From NCBI RefSeq assembly GCF_036946495.1, contig NZ_JAQIIX010000002.1, positions 2,418,001 through 2,482,000 of the forward strand: a stretch of DNA of 64,000 nucleotides, in the 5' to 3' direction. Positions 32,531 to 42,989 of this stretch are shown here, in pieces. The stretch's first letter is position 1. Each line of letters opens with the position of its first letter. Position numbers and translations under genes: made by a program. This stretch comes from Mycolicibacterium neoaurum (GTDB lineage Bacteria; Actinomycetota; Actinomycetes; Mycobacteriales; Mycobacteriaceae). The notes below the pieces were generated by a model, which saw only the letters and a list, made by a program, of their open reading frames with translations, was not told the origin of the DNA and did not search any database.

Positions 32531-33850
32531 TTACAGGTGCAGGGCGTGCCGGACGAGCTGGGGTAGTGCGCTCACCGCGGCAGGCTCGTTGCCGAAGTTC
32601 TCGATCAACACGACCTGGAGTTCGCCGACGACACCGCCGAGGATGGCGCCGACGGCGATCATCGTCGGCTCGTCGTCCTTGAACACCGGCCGCAGGATGG
32701 ACTCGTACTCCTCGTTGGTGAGCTGGCCCATCTTGTCGATGATGGTGTTCTCCAGATCGAGGGTCTTCATGGCGTAGTCCTGCGCCTCCACCAGCGTGGT
32801 GGGCAGTCGCTCCAGCACGACCTGAACCAGGCTGTCCTTCAAGGCGTTGTAGCGCTGGGTGCCTACGGCGAGTTTGACCAGTGGGGTGGCCACCCCGGTC
32901 TGGGCGTCGATCGCCGCGCTGACCTCCTTGCCGACCAGGCTGAACAACTTGTCCGCGCCAGGTCCGCGCAGCACCCCGTCGAACAGGATCTCTGGGGAGA
33001 AAAGATCATCGGCCAGGATCCGGGCGTAATCGCGGGTGACCTTGTCGCGCTGGGCGTGCAGCAGTCCTTGGAAGGGGATGAAGCCCAGGTACTTCTTCGG
33101 TTCGATCGGCCGGAACAGCATGTTCAACGCGATGTAGTCGCTGATGAAGCCGACACCGAAACCGAACGCCGGCATGATCCACGGGTTCTGGAACAGCGCC
33201 CAGGCGATCATCTGCACGACACCGATGACCAGGCCGAAATAGATGCCGCTGCGCCGGACGAACGCCATCGCGTCATCGCCCATCCCGCGCATCAGCTTGT
33301 TGAGCTTGTCCTTGTTGCGCACCAGCGTGGTGACGGCGAGGAACTGGATATCGACGAAACGCGGTAGGTCGGCCCGCATCTCGTTGAGCAGTGACTCCAC
33401 CACCCGGGGGGTCTCGTCCTGGATGCGCTTCTGGATGGCGCGCCGAGCCGGGTCGGGCAGGGCGTCCCACAGGCCGGGCCGGATCTGCTCGGCGACCTCG
33501 CGGGACACCTCGTCGATGGCCTCGGTGAGTGGTTCACGCAGTGCTTCGACCGCTTCCCTGGCATCGACGCGTTCGAGCAGCTCCTCGGGTTTGAGGAGGT
33601 TCTGGGTGAGCAGTTCGATGGTCTTGGAGCCGACCTTGCCTGCTCGTCGCGGGACGATACCTTGCCAACCGAACGGCCCGATTCCTCGGAATTCCATTGG
33701 CCGGTAGAGCATTTCGACCGCGACGATCTTGGTGCTCCAGCCGACGAAGGCGGCGACGAACGGCATCGACAAATAGATGAACCAGTTGACCTCGAAGTCG
33801 GCGGTGATCTCCCGCCAGGACTGGATGGCGAGCAGGGTCTCGTTAGCCAT
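32531..33850 (-). CDS. DUF445 membrane protein (YheB-like)
   Basis: A 439-residue protein of the DUF445 family. Membrane helices at both ends of a long helical body: WFIYLSMPFVAAFVGWSTKIVAVEML at the start, GIYFGLVIGVVQMIAWALFQNPWIMPAFGFGVGFISDYIALNMLF in the middle, and IAVGAILGGVVGELQVVLI near the end. Twin signatures GWxTKxxAVEMLYRPMEFRG and GFISDYIALNMLFRPIEPKK show an internal duplication. The intervening segments are helical and polar. Role unknown. Its start overlaps the stop of the upstream Abi-alpha-like gene by 8 bp, so the two proteins are likely made together. Confidence 0.9.
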   Translation of the reverse strand: MANETLLAIQSWREITADFEVNWFIYLSMPFVAAFVGWSTKIVAVEMLYRPMEFRGIGPFGWQGIVPRRAGKVGSKTIELLTQNLLKPEELLERVDAREAVEALREPLTEAIDEVSREVAEQIRPGLWDALPDPARRAIQKRIQDETPRVVESLLNEMRADLPRFVDIQFLAVTTLVRNKDKLNKLMRGMGDDAMAFVRRSGIYFGLVIGVVQMIAWALFQNPWIMPAFGFGVGFISDYIALNMLFRPIEPKKYLGFIPFQGLLHAQRDKVTRDYARILADDLFSPEILFDGVLRGPGADKLFSLVGKEVSAAIDAQTGVATPLVKLAVGTQRYNALKDSLVQVVLERLPTTLVEAQDYAMKTLDLENTIIDKMGQLTNEEYESILRPVFKDDEPTMIAVGAILGGVVGELQVVLIENFGNEPAAVSALPQLVRHALHL

Positions 33851-34748
33851 CGGCGACGGCAGCCGCCCACAGGCCCATGCCGAGCGTGGAGAGGCTCAGC
33901 GAGAGCTTCTCCGTCCTGGCGATCAGCGGACCCTTCGATGCACCCTTCACCGCCTTGAGCACCATCGGTTCGGCCATCAGCACCTCGTAATCGGCTTTCT
34001 TGGACGGGTCCTCCGGACCGGTCTCGACAAGACCAAGGGATAGCAGATGATCGACGTACTGCGGGACCATATGGGGAAGTGCGACATTCGCGGTGCGTCC
34101 GATGAGGCACGCATTCTGCAGGACGACCTGGTTGCGCGACCGGCTGTAGATGTTGACCAGCGGCGAGGATGTCCCGTCCGACAGCGCGCCGATGATGCGG
34201 GCCTCGTCGGCCACCAACTGGTCCAGCAGACGGTGGTAGAGCTCCTGTTGGCTGCCGGCGGTGCTCTGGTCCAGGGCGCGGTCCAGCAGGCGACCCAGTT
34301 TGGTGTGCAGCGAGTCGTGCGGGGAGGCCTCGGGTTGCGGCAGCGGTCGCGGGGTGGGCTCGACGGCGTCCAGGCGGTTCTTGACGTAGGTGACGACCTG
34401 CTCCTCGCCCCACGCGGCGAGCTTGAGACCCGTCTTGGCCGCGTCCACGGCACGGTCGGTGAGCCCCAGCGGGTCGAACCACTTCGGCACCACCGGCTGT
34501 TGTTTCGGGGTGCGCACAGCGATCGCGATATCGCCCAGGGGGGTGGAGAAGCGGAACCCGCGCCGGTTGAAACCGTTGCGCTTGACCGGCGCCTTGTCGG
34601 TGACGACTCCCTCGGCAGGCTGGGGCTGCTCGTCGGGCTCGGGAAGTTCGGGGATCTCCGGCGGCTCGGGGTCGCTGTCGATCACGTGTGCAGGCGGCAC
34701 GTCGACCGGGACCTGCACCGGGTCGTGATGCGGAATCTGCTCTCTCAC
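33843..34748 (-). CDS. Abi-alpha (DUF4393)-like protein
   Basis: A protein of about 301 residues starting near GTG 34748 (REQIPHHDPVQVP). A Pro/Glu-rich N-terminal 80 residues lead to an alpha-helical domain: LGLTDRAVDAAKTGLKLAAWGEEQVVTYVKNRLD and LDQLVADEARIIGALSDG, then LIGRTANVALPHMVPQYVDHLLSLGLVE. This resembles the abortive-infection alpha (DUF4393) family, in which most members have no known activity; the link to phage defence is only in the family name. It is coupled by an 8-bp overlap to a DUF445 membrane protein. The long upstream extension is antisense to a lipoprotein gene and is not taken. Confidence 0.6.
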   Translation of the reverse strand: MREQIPHHDPVQVPVDVPPAHVIDSDPEPPEIPELPEPDEQPQPAEGVVTDKAPVKRNGFNRRGFRFSTPLGDIAIAVRTPKQQPVVPKWFDPLGLTDRAVDAAKTGLKLAAWGEEQVVTYVKNRLDAVEPTPRPLPQPEASPHDSLHTKLGRLLDRALDQSTAGSQQELYHRLLDQLVADEARIIGALSDGTSSPLVNIYSRSRNQVVLQNACLIGRTANVALPHMVPQYVDHLLSLGLVETGPEDPSKKADYEVLMAEPMVLKAVKGASKGPLIARTEKLSLSLSTLGMGLWAAAVADG

Positions 34749-34851
34749 CTGTGACCGAACCCCCAATTGCGCGCAACGGATACCGCAGGTTACCGGCTGC
34801 GCCGATATCCGTGGCAGGTGCCGTCGTGAATTGGGATCGGTGGCCGCACCG

Positions 34852-35421
34852 ATGCCATCGGATGGCAGCACGAGCAGAGCGATGTTGTCATTGCCGGTCG
34901 CGGTGGCCGTGTTGCTCGCCGGCTGCACATCCCGGACCGCCACGCGAGAAGAGCCCGCGGCCCCGGTGACCGTGACCGTGCCTGCGGTGGCTACTCCCGA
35001 GCCGGTCCAGTCAGAGCCGGTGATGTCAGACCCGGTGCTCGGCCCGTGTGCCGATACCGACCTGGTGGTCTACAACCGGCCCCTGGAATCGCAGGGCTCC
35101 GAGTACCGCTTGGTGCTGCAGTTCGAGAACGTCACGTCCAAGCCGTGCACGCTGCAGGGGTACCCGGGGGCGGACATCGTCGACGCGGATCTGCCGGTGC
35201 AGCACGTCGCACGTCGCGAGCAGATCGCGGCACCTCTGCTGACGTTGCAACCCGGCGAGATCGCCACCGCCGACCTGCAGGCCAGCGATGTCGTGCGCGA
35301 CACCGGGACACCATGCGGCAGGTGGGGTCAGGTCGTCGTCATCGCCCCCGGCACCTTCCAGGAACGGCACCTCAATGTCGGGCTGCCGATGTGCAGCGCG
35401 CTGATCAGTGCCGTGACCTGA
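34852..35421 (+). CDS. DUF4232-type lipoprotein
   Basis: A 189-residue lipoprotein with lipobox LLAGC in the signal SRAMLSLPVAVAVLLAGC. Starts at 34831, 34837, 34852 or 34882 are possible; I chose ATG 34852, which gives a charged n-region. A Thr/Val/Pro linker is followed by a DUF4232 domain: CADTDLVVYNRPLESQGSEYRLVLQFENVTSKPCTLQGYPG, with four Cys likely in two disulfides. DUF4232 domains are common on actinobacterial lipoproteins, with unknown partners. The head of the gene is divergent from the Abi-alpha-like gene; about 100 bp separate them. Confidence 0.85.
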   Translation: MPSDGSTSRAMLSLPVAVAVLLAGCTSRTATREEPAAPVTVTVPAVATPEPVQSEPVMSDPVLGPCADTDLVVYNRPLESQGSEYRLVLQFENVTSKPCTLQGYPGADIVDADLPVQHVARREQIAAPLLTLQPGEIATADLQASDVVRDTGTPCGRWGQVVVIAPGTFQERHLNVGLPMCSALISAVT

Positions 35422-35430
35422 GGTAGCGTG

Positions 35431-35462
35431 GTAGTGACCAAAGTTAATAGTTCGGTCACTAC
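35431..35462. promoter_or_regulatory. TetR operator with 9-bp arms
   Basis: GTAGTGACC (35431-35439) and GGTCACTAC (35454-35462) are exact complements across a 14-bp AT-rich centre, just before the tetR start at 35476. Probable self-regulation. Confidence 0.75.
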
Positions 35463-35475
35463 GAAAGGTGCGGCC

Positions 35476-36144
35476 ATGCCCCGTCCGCGTGTCCCCGACC
35501 GTCGCGAGCGTGTCCTGGCCGCAGCCCGTGATCTGGCCCTGACTCAGGGCTGGTCAGGCACCACCATCGCCGAGATCGCCGCCCGCGCGGGCATCGGCAA
35601 GGGCGCGGTCTACCTCGAATTCCCGGACAAACCGGCGATCCTGTCGGCCGTGCTGACCGGGCGCATGCGTGCTCTGACCGCCGATGTTCATCGCCGCGTG
35701 CTCGCGGCCGACGGCCTGGTCGACCTGCCCACGGTGTACCGCTTCGGGGTCGAGTCGATCCTGGCCGATCCGTTGATGCGGGCCATGTATCTCGGCGATG
35801 AGGCCGTCCTCGGCGACCACGTGCGCGGCGTCTCCGACGATCGCTATACACAGCGCTTCACGTGGCTGGCCGACTATGTGGTCGCCCTGCAGAATTGCGG
35901 ACTGATCGACCCGCGAGTGGCCGTCGACCCCCTGGTGCGGATGCTCGGCGTGTTCACCATCGGCCTGCTGAACGGGCCCGAAGCTACCGACGACCAGCTG
36001 CGCGACACCGTCGCGACCTTCGCGGATCTGGTCGGGCGGGGCCTGGCCACCGGAGACCCGGTCGACCCCGAGGCCGCTCGGCGGGCGCAGCTGGTGCTGC
36101 TGGACCGCTTGGAATTGCAGCTGCGGCAGTTGGAGGCGCTCTAG
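35476..36144 (+). CDS. TetR-family regulator
   Basis: A 222-residue TetR regulator, starting at ATG 35476 behind an AAAGGTG site. Helix-turn-helix: ERVLAAARDLALTQGWSGTTIAEIAARAGIGKGAVYLEFPDK. The ligand domain ends LELQLRQLEAL. It precedes the alpha/beta hydrolase with no gap (TAG at 36142-36144, ATG at 36145), so it regulates its own operon through the inverted repeat at 35431-35462. Ligand unknown. Confidence 0.9.
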   Translation: MPRPRVPDRRERVLAAARDLALTQGWSGTTIAEIAARAGIGKGAVYLEFPDKPAILSAVLTGRMRALTADVHRRVLAADGLVDLPTVYRFGVESILADPLMRAMYLGDEAVLGDHVRGVSDDRYTQRFTWLADYVVALQNCGLIDPRVAVDPLVRMLGVFTIGLLNGPEATDDQLRDTVATFADLVGRGLATGDPVDPEAARRAQLVLLDRLELQLRQLEAL

Positions 36145-37005
36145 ATGAGGCATGTCGACATCACGGTCAGCGGTGGCCCGGTGCGGGTGTACGTGGCCGG
36201 CGATACCGGCCAGGTGCTGGTGCTCCTGCATGGAGCGATGCTCGATACCGGCCTGGGAGTGTGGCACGACGTCATCGCCGACCTGGCCCGCGACCATCGG
36301 GTGTACGTCGTCGACCTGCCACGGCATGGCGCCAGCCGACCATGGCGCGGCACCCTCGACGATCGGTTCTTTCGCCGCTTCGTGGGAGATTTGCTCGACG
36401 AGCTCGGGCTGCAGCGGGTGGCGTTGATCGGCCTGTCGCTCGGCGGCGGGGTGGCCACCGGGTTCACGTTGGAGCACCCCGGCCGTGTCGAGGCGCTTGT
36501 CGCGATCGGTCCCGGGGGTCTCGACGCGGTGCGCCCTTACCAATTCCTGACCTGGGCCTGCATGCGGACGCCGGGATTGCTGCGGGCGAGCAGCTGGTTA
36601 CTGGCCCGGTTCCCGGCGCTGGTTCGATCGTCGCTGGCGGCGAGCCTGACCGCGGGTACGGACACCCCGGGCTTCGACCGCATCGTCGCGTCGGCGTTCG
36701 AGGAGGCCCGGGCGAAGAACCGCCACGGCGAGCGTGCACTCGACGACTGGCAGGTCCAGGCCTACGGGCCGCGGACGATGCGGGTCTACCTGACTCCCGA
36801 ACTGCACCGGCTGGCCGTCCCGACACTGTGGATTCGCGGCGGCGACGATCCGTTGGTCCGTGCCGAGGTGCTGGACGAGGCGCACCGGCGGACACCGGAT
36901 TCGCAGTTGGTGACCATCGCCGGGGCGGGCCACATCGTCACCTATGACCGACCTGCCGAGTTTCTCCGCGTGCTGCGCGAGTTCCTGCGCCCGCGCCGAG
37001 AGTGA
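36145..37005 (+). CDS. Alpha/beta hydrolase
   Basis: A 286-residue esterase/hydrolase of the alpha/beta fold. HGAMLD provides the oxyanion turn, GLSLGGG the nucleophile Ser near residue 99, WIRGGDDPLV the acid Asp, and GAGHIVTYDRP the catalytic His. No signal peptide, so cytosolic. ATG 36145 follows the tetR stop directly. The substrate is unknown; hydrolases paired with a TetR often act on a small ester or peroxide ligand of that regulator. Its stop codon lies inside the left arm of an inverted repeat. Confidence 0.9.
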   Translation: MRHVDITVSGGPVRVYVAGDTGQVLVLLHGAMLDTGLGVWHDVIADLARDHRVYVVDLPRHGASRPWRGTLDDRFFRRFVGDLLDELGLQRVALIGLSLGGGVATGFTLEHPGRVEALVAIGPGGLDAVRPYQFLTWACMRTPGLLRASSWLLARFPALVRSSLAASLTAGTDTPGFDRIVASAFEEARAKNRHGERALDDWQVQAYGPRTMRVYLTPELHRLAVPTLWIRGGDDPLVRAEVLDEAHRRTPDSQLVTIAGAGHIVTYDRPAEFLRVLREFLRPRRE

Positions 37006-37050
37006 CGTTTCGGCTGCTCAAGGCGCCGTCGCAACGACCCAAGCGTCACT
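37001..37050. repeat. Inverted repeat overlapping the hydrolase stop
   Basis: AGTGACGTTT (37001-37010) and AAGCGTCACT (37041-37050) pair with one mismatch over 10 bp. It could form a hairpin ending the transcript; no T run follows. The sequence from 37051 to 37116 shows nothing else. Confidence 0.55.
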
Positions 37051-37116
37051 TTCGGCGACCTGGGCGCGTCCGGGAACAAATCCCGTCGGCGCCGACGTTG
37101 ACCAATTCGACAACAA

Positions 37117-37137
37117 CTTGAGTGAATAAGGCTCAAC
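37117..37137 (+). promoter_or_regulatory. HAIR-like HspR box 1 of dnaK
   Basis: CTTGAGT-GAATAAG-GCTCAAC follows the known HAIR consensus CTTGAGT-N7-ACTCAAG with two changes. It lies close to TTGACA (37144-37149), a probable -35, so HspR binding would block the operon promoter. Confidence 0.8.
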
Positions 37138-37171
37138 TTCTACTTGACAGGGTGAACCGGTCGGGTGCAGG

Positions 37172-37192
37172 CTTGAGTGAGGTTCACTCAGA
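37172..37192 (+). promoter_or_regulatory. HAIR-like HspR box 2 of dnaK
   Basis: CTTGAGT-GAGGTTC-ACTCAGA, a full left arm and five of seven in the right. It sits 33-53 bp before the dnaK ATG and 15 bp before the AGGAGG ribosome site region. Confidence 0.82.
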
Positions 37193-37224
37193 TCCTATTC
37201 AAGCCAAACAGGAGGCAATGAACT

Positions 37225-39074
<1,850 letters not shown>

Positions 39075-39078
<4 letters not shown>

Positions 39079-39686
39079 GCCAGACCGATTCGCATGAAGA
39101 GCCGGTGACCATCACCGACAAACGGCGTATCGATCCGGACACCGGCGAAGTTCGTGAGCAGGAGCCGAACCCTCAGGACAATCCTGAGGGCTCGGCGCCC
39201 GCCGAGGCTGCCGGTGGCCCCGGAGCCGCCGACGAGAAGGTCGCCGAACTGACCGCCGATCTGCAACGGGTGCAAGCCGAATTCGCCAACTACCGCAAGC
39301 GGGCGTTGCGCGATCAGCAGGTCACCGCCGACCGGGCCAAGGCCGGCGTGATCACCCAGCTGCTGGGCATTCTCGACGATCTGGAACGCGCTCGCAGCCA
39401 CGGTGACCTGGAATCCGGTCCGCTCAAGGCGGTTTCGGAGAAACTGGTCACCACCTTGGAGGGACTCGGATTGAGCAGCTTCGGCGCAGAGGGCGATGCC
39501 TTCGACCCGTCGCTGCACGAAGCGGTCCAGCATGAGGGTGACGGGTCGGCCCCGGTGGTCGGCACCGTCATGCGTCGCGGATACAAGGTCGGTGACGTGG
39601 TGGTGCGCCACGCAATGGTCGGAGTGGTCGACACGGTCGAGAATGCTGACTCCGGCAATGCCCAACCTGCACAATCAGAAGACTAG
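39075..39686 (+). CDS. grpE: GrpE nucleotide exchange factor
   Basis: A 203-residue GrpE dimer that releases ADP from DnaK. Starts at GTG 39075, overlapping the dnaK stop by 4 bp. The N-terminal acidic disordered region (residues 1-55) precedes the long coiled coil KVAELTADLQRVQAEFANYRKRALRDQQ. The family signature HEAVQHEGDGSAPVVGTVMRRGYKVGDVVVRHAMVGV at the C-terminus is complete. Confidence 0.98.
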
Positions 39687-39705
39687 CCAGCGAAGGAGGT
39701 GACGG

Positions 39706-40887
39706 ATGGCCCAACGTGAATGGGTCGAGAAGGACTTCTACAAGGAGCTCGGTGTCACCTCTGACGCCGGCAAGGACGAGATCAAGCGGGCCGCCCGCAA
39801 GATCCTGGCCGAGAACCACCCGGACCGAAATCCCGGTGACTCCGCGGCAGAGGAGCGGTACAAGGCCGCCTCCGAAGCCAAGGAAGTCCTGACCGACGAC
39901 GCCAAACGCAAGGAGTACGACGAGACCCGTCGGCTGTTCGCCAGCGGTGGCTTCGGCCGCCGGCCCGGCGGTGCGGGCGGTGGCTTCGGCGGGTTTTCCG
40001 GTGACGGAGTGGAATTCAACCTGGGTGACCTGTTCGACCAGGCCGGGCAGGCCGGCGGTGCCAACATCGGTGATCTGTTCGGCGGGTTGTTCGGCCGGGG
40101 CGCTCAACAGCCCCGGCCGAGCCGCCCCCGGCGCGGTAACGACCTCGAGACCGAGACCGAGCTCTCGTTCCTGGAGGCCACCAAGGGTGTGGCGATGCCG
40201 CTGCGGCTCACCAGCCCGGCCCCGTGCACCAATTGCCATGGCAGCGGCGCACGTCCGGGCACCAGTCCGAAGGTGTGCCCCAGCTGTAACGGCGCCGGGG
40301 TGGTCAACCGCAACCAGGGCGCGTTCGGCTTCTCCGAGCCGTGCACCGAGTGCCGTGGCAGCGGGTCGATCATCGAGCACCCGTGTGACGAGTGCAAGGG
40401 CACCGGTGTGACCACCAGGACCCGCACCATCAACGTCCGGATCCCACCGGGCGTCGAGGACGGGCAGCGAATCAGGTTGGCCGGGCAGGGTGAAGCGGGG
40501 CTGCGCGGTGCGCCGTCGGGTGATCTGTACGTCACCGTGCACGTCCGCGCCGACAAGGTGTTCGGCCGCGACGGTGATGACCTGACCGTTACGGTCCCGG
40601 TGGCCTTCCACGAATTGGCACTGGGGACAACGCTTTCGGTGCCCACCTTAGAGGGCAAGGTCGGCGTGCGGGTACCCAAGGGCACCTCCGACGGCCGGAT
40701 CCTGCGGGTGCGTGGACGCGGGGTGCCCAAACGCTCCGGCGGCCACGGCGATCTGCTGGTCACCGTGAAGGTCGCCGTGCCGCCGAATCTGGAGGGCGAG
40801 GCGGCCGAGGCATTGGAGAACTACGCAAAGGCCGAGCGGGCCACCGGATTCGACCCCAGGGCGGGTTGGGCAGGAAACCTGTCATGA
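39706..40887 (+). CDS. dnaJ: Chaperone DnaJ (DnaJ1)
   Basis: A 393-residue J-protein that stimulates DnaK's ATPase and delivers substrates. The J domain is at residues 9-77 with the HPD tripeptide in ENHPDRNPGD. A Gly/Phe-rich stretch (GFGRRPGGAGGGFGGFSGDG) follows, then the zinc centre with four CxxCxGxG motifs (CTNCHGSG, CPSCNGAG, CTECRGSG, CDECKGTG), then the two C-terminal substrate-binding barrels. AGGAGG precedes ATG 39706. It corresponds to M. tuberculosis DnaJ1. hspR overlaps its stop (ATGA). Confidence 0.98.
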   Translation: MAQREWVEKDFYKELGVTSDAGKDEIKRAARKILAENHPDRNPGDSAAEERYKAASEAKEVLTDDAKRKEYDETRRLFASGGFGRRPGGAGGGFGGFSGDGVEFNLGDLFDQAGQAGGANIGDLFGGLFGRGAQQPRPSRPRRGNDLETETELSFLEATKGVAMPLRLTSPAPCTNCHGSGARPGTSPKVCPSCNGAGVVNRNQGAFGFSEPCTECRGSGSIIEHPCDECKGTGVTTRTRTINVRIPPGVEDGQRIRLAGQGEAGLRGAPSGDLYVTVHVRADKVFGRDGDDLTVTVPVAFHELALGTTLSVPTLEGKVGVRVPKGTSDGRILRVRGRGVPKRSGGHGDLLVTVKVAVPPNLEGEAAEALENYAKAERATGFDPRAGWAGNLS

Positions 40888-41240
40888 GCCGGAAAGAGGA
40901 CGCCAGGACCTTCCTGATCTCGGTGGCCGCCGAACTGGCCGGTATGCACGCGCAGACTCTGCGCACCTATGACCGGCTCGGTCTGGTCAAACCGCAGCGC
41001 AGCTCGGGAGGAGGTCGACGTTATTCGCAGCACGACGTCGACCTGCTCCGCGAGGTGCAACGGCTGTCCCAGGACGAGGGCGTCAACCTGGCCGGTATCA
41101 AACGGATCATCGAACTGACCAACCAGGTCGAGGCGCTGCAGAGCCGCGTCGCCGAGCTGACCGCCGAGGTCGACCGGCTGCGTAAACCCAGCACCGCGCT
41201 GGTGCTGTGGCAGCCCCGCGGGAAGCGTCAGTCGAGCTGA
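40884..41240 (+). CDS. hspR: Heat-shock repressor HspR (MerR family)
   Basis: A 118-residue MerR-type repressor of heat-shock genes. It binds HAIR sites, with DnaK as co-repressor. DNA-binding motif: LISVAAELAGMHAQTLRTYDRLGLVKPQRSSGGGRRYS. Leucine-rich coiled coil for dimers (IIELTNQVEALQSRVAELTAEVDRL). ATG 40884 overlaps the dnaJ stop; the frame could open earlier at 40866, but that lies inside dnaJ. Its targets in the window are dnaK (two boxes) and clpB (one box). The final 13 bp overlap the convergent amidase gene. Confidence 0.97.
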   Translation: MSRKEDARTFLISVAAELAGMHAQTLRTYDRLGLVKPQRSSGGGRRYSQHDVDLLREVQRLSQDEGVNLAGIKRIIELTNQVEALQSRVAELTAEVDRLRKPSTALVLWQPRGKRQSS

Positions 41241-42229
41241 GCGGCAGCGGCACGCATGCGGGCATGCGTGCCGCTGTACGGATCGGACTGCGGTAGCAGC
41301 GATTTGTGAATCTTGGTCACCGCGCTGTAATTCACGTCGACCACGTTGGCCAGGGGTGAAAGACACAGCTGAGAACACAGCTGGTAGGCATCCATGGTGC
41401 CGAGGTCGTACAGTTCGGTCAGCCAACGGACCATCTCCACCTGCGAGCAGCGCCAGGCATCTTCCAGCGGGCGTGCCGATCCGACGGTCAGCAGTGCGTC
41501 ATCGTGTTCCATGCGCGGCCACGCGGGTGCGCCGCCCTTGATCAGCTCCACGAGCACGGTGACGTTCATCGCGCCCTCCAGTGCGGTGCCGCAGGTTTCC
41601 CCCTCGCCCTGCCGATAGTGGCCATCGCCCACCGAGAACAGCGCACCTTCCACATTCACCCCGAGGTACACGGTAGTGCCGGCACGCAGCTCGGGTGTGT
41701 CCATGTTGCCGCCGAAGTAGTCCGGCACCAAGGTCGTTCGCACCTCCCGCAGCGCCGGGGCCACCCCGACGGTGCCGAGCATCGGGGCCAGCGGCATCCG
41801 CAGTGTGAAATCGCTTTCGTGCGCGGTGAACACCGCGGTCGAGTCCGTGCGGTCGATCCGATAGATCCAGGTCTGTTCGGGTAACGCAGGCTGCAGGCCC
41901 GCGGTCCGGTCGGTGCCGGTGAGTGCCCCGAACAACGGAATGGTCGTCGACGCCGCCCAGTCACGGGCGGGCTCCAGTGACACGATGTGTAGTGCCAATG
42001 TGTCACCGGGTTCGGCGCCGGTGACATAGAAAGGGCCGGTCTGTGGGTTGAGCTCCTTGGGGTTGAGCACCTCGCTCGGTTTGTCCGAGCTCGACGTCAC
42101 TCGGCCCGCGAAGGCGTCTTCGGTCCACAGTTTCAGCGCCGTCCCCGGCGCCACCTCCATGATCGGGTCGGCGCCCCCGAACGTCCAGACGTACTGATCG
42201 GGGGTCGGGGTGAACTCAACGATGGGCAC
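41228..42229 (-). CDS. Acetamidase/formamidase-family hydrolase
   Basis: A 333-residue FmdA/AmdA-type amidase that releases ammonia from short aliphatic amides. Typical features: GGADPIMEVAPGTALKLWTEDAF near the start, TGPFYVTGAEPGDTLALHIVS, GNMDTPELRAGTTVYLGVNVEGALFSVGDGHYRQGEGETCGTALE (the metal or active site core with Asp, His and Glu) and a C-terminal NVVDVNYSAVTKIHKSLLP. No signal peptide. Its start overlaps the end of cbtA by 14 bp, so it is part of the cobalt and nitrile hydratase neighbourhood, and is a plausible second enzyme: nitrile hydratase makes amide, this makes the acid. Confidence 0.9.
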   Translation of the reverse strand: MPIVEFTPTPDQYVWTFGGADPIMEVAPGTALKLWTEDAFAGRVTSSSDKPSEVLNPKELNPQTGPFYVTGAEPGDTLALHIVSLEPARDWAASTTIPLFGALTGTDRTAGLQPALPEQTWIYRIDRTDSTAVFTAHESDFTLRMPLAPMLGTVGVAPALREVRTTLVPDYFGGNMDTPELRAGTTVYLGVNVEGALFSVGDGHYRQGEGETCGTALEGAMNVTVLVELIKGGAPAWPRMEHDDALLTVGSARPLEDAWRCSQVEMVRWLTELYDLGTMDAYQLCSQLCLSPLANVVDVNYSAVTKIHKSLLPQSDPYSGTHARMRAAAAQLD

Positions 42230-42977
42230 GCAGGTACTCCTCTGGGGTGACGGTGCGCAGCGCGCGGGGCAACAGGCAGACGAACGTGGACCCGATGACC
42301 AACCACAGCAGAGCTTGGTTGGTCAGCGACGCGAGCCGGAAATCGGCGAGGACGTCGGCGGGGAAGCCATGCGGCGTCTCGTCGAACGGCGGCAGGACCG
42401 ACGCCACGATTGTCATCGCCGCCAGGTATCCGCCCGTTGCCGCCACTGCCGACGGCCAGCCTCCGATGCGCGCCCGCAGCGCGAGCCCCACCGTCAGTGC
42501 CGCGCAGGCGATGGCGACAGATCCGGTGGTCACGACAAGGTACGCGGTCGTCCTGGCGCCGACGGTGGTGTCGTCACCGACCCCCGGCGGGCTCGCCGGA
42601 TAGGTGAGCAGCGGCACTGCCGAGACGACACAGAACGCTCCTGCCGCAACCACTGCCGCCACGGTGCGTGGATCGGCCGGTATGCGCCGTTTACGCAGCA
42701 TGTTCAGCAACACCGCGAGGGCGACGGCGAACAGTGCACCCATGACGACCGCGTACATCGCCGCGCCGACGGCGGCACCGATGTTCTCCTGGATTGCCCT
42801 GCTGAACAATTCGGGCTCGTGTTCGTGCGTCTCTGCGGCAGTCCCGTGGGTGTGTGCGCCCTCCATGCCGATCGCCACATCGATGAGCGGCGCGATCTGG
42901 ATGCGGGCGAAACAGAAGGTGACGGTGCCGGCGAGCGCACCGGCAACGAGTCCCAGCGCGATGAGTCTTTTCTCCAT
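42216..42977 (-). CDS. cbtA: CbtA-family cobalt transporter subunit
   Basis: A 253-residue membrane protein of the CbtA family, known in actinobacteria next to cobalamin or cobalt genes. Five to six membrane helices: LIALGLVAGALAGTVTFCFARI, AAMYAVVMGALFAVALAVLL, AAVVAAGAFCVVSAVPLLTYP, AYLVVTTGSVAIACAALTV and ALLWLVIGSTFVCLLPR. A His/Glu cluster, GAHTHGTAAETHEHEPE, between helices 1 and 2 probably binds the metal. It lies 12 bp after cbtB and overlaps the amidase start. It should import Co2+ for the nitrile hydratase across the divergent region. Confidence 0.88.
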   Translation of the reverse strand: MEKRLIALGLVAGALAGTVTFCFARIQIAPLIDVAIGMEGAHTHGTAAETHEHEPELFSRAIQENIGAAVGAAMYAVVMGALFAVALAVLLNMLRKRRIPADPRTVAAVVAAGAFCVVSAVPLLTYPASPPGVGDDTTVGARTTAYLVVTTGSVAIACAALTVGLALRARIGGWPSAVAATGGYLAAMTIVASVLPPFDETPHGFPADVLADFRLASLTNQALLWLVIGSTFVCLLPRALRTVTPEEYLRAHR

Positions 42978-42989
42978 GGTCGGAACCTC

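Noticed and set aside
33843..34748. Confident call of a phage-defence system
   Set aside because: Only weak resemblance to the Abi-alpha family and no toxin, nuclease or partner. The neighbours are envelope proteins.
37081..37224. CIRCE (HrcA) element before dnaK
   Set aside because: No TTAGCACTC-N9-GAGTGCTAA is present. The dyads fit the HAIR (HspR) pattern instead.
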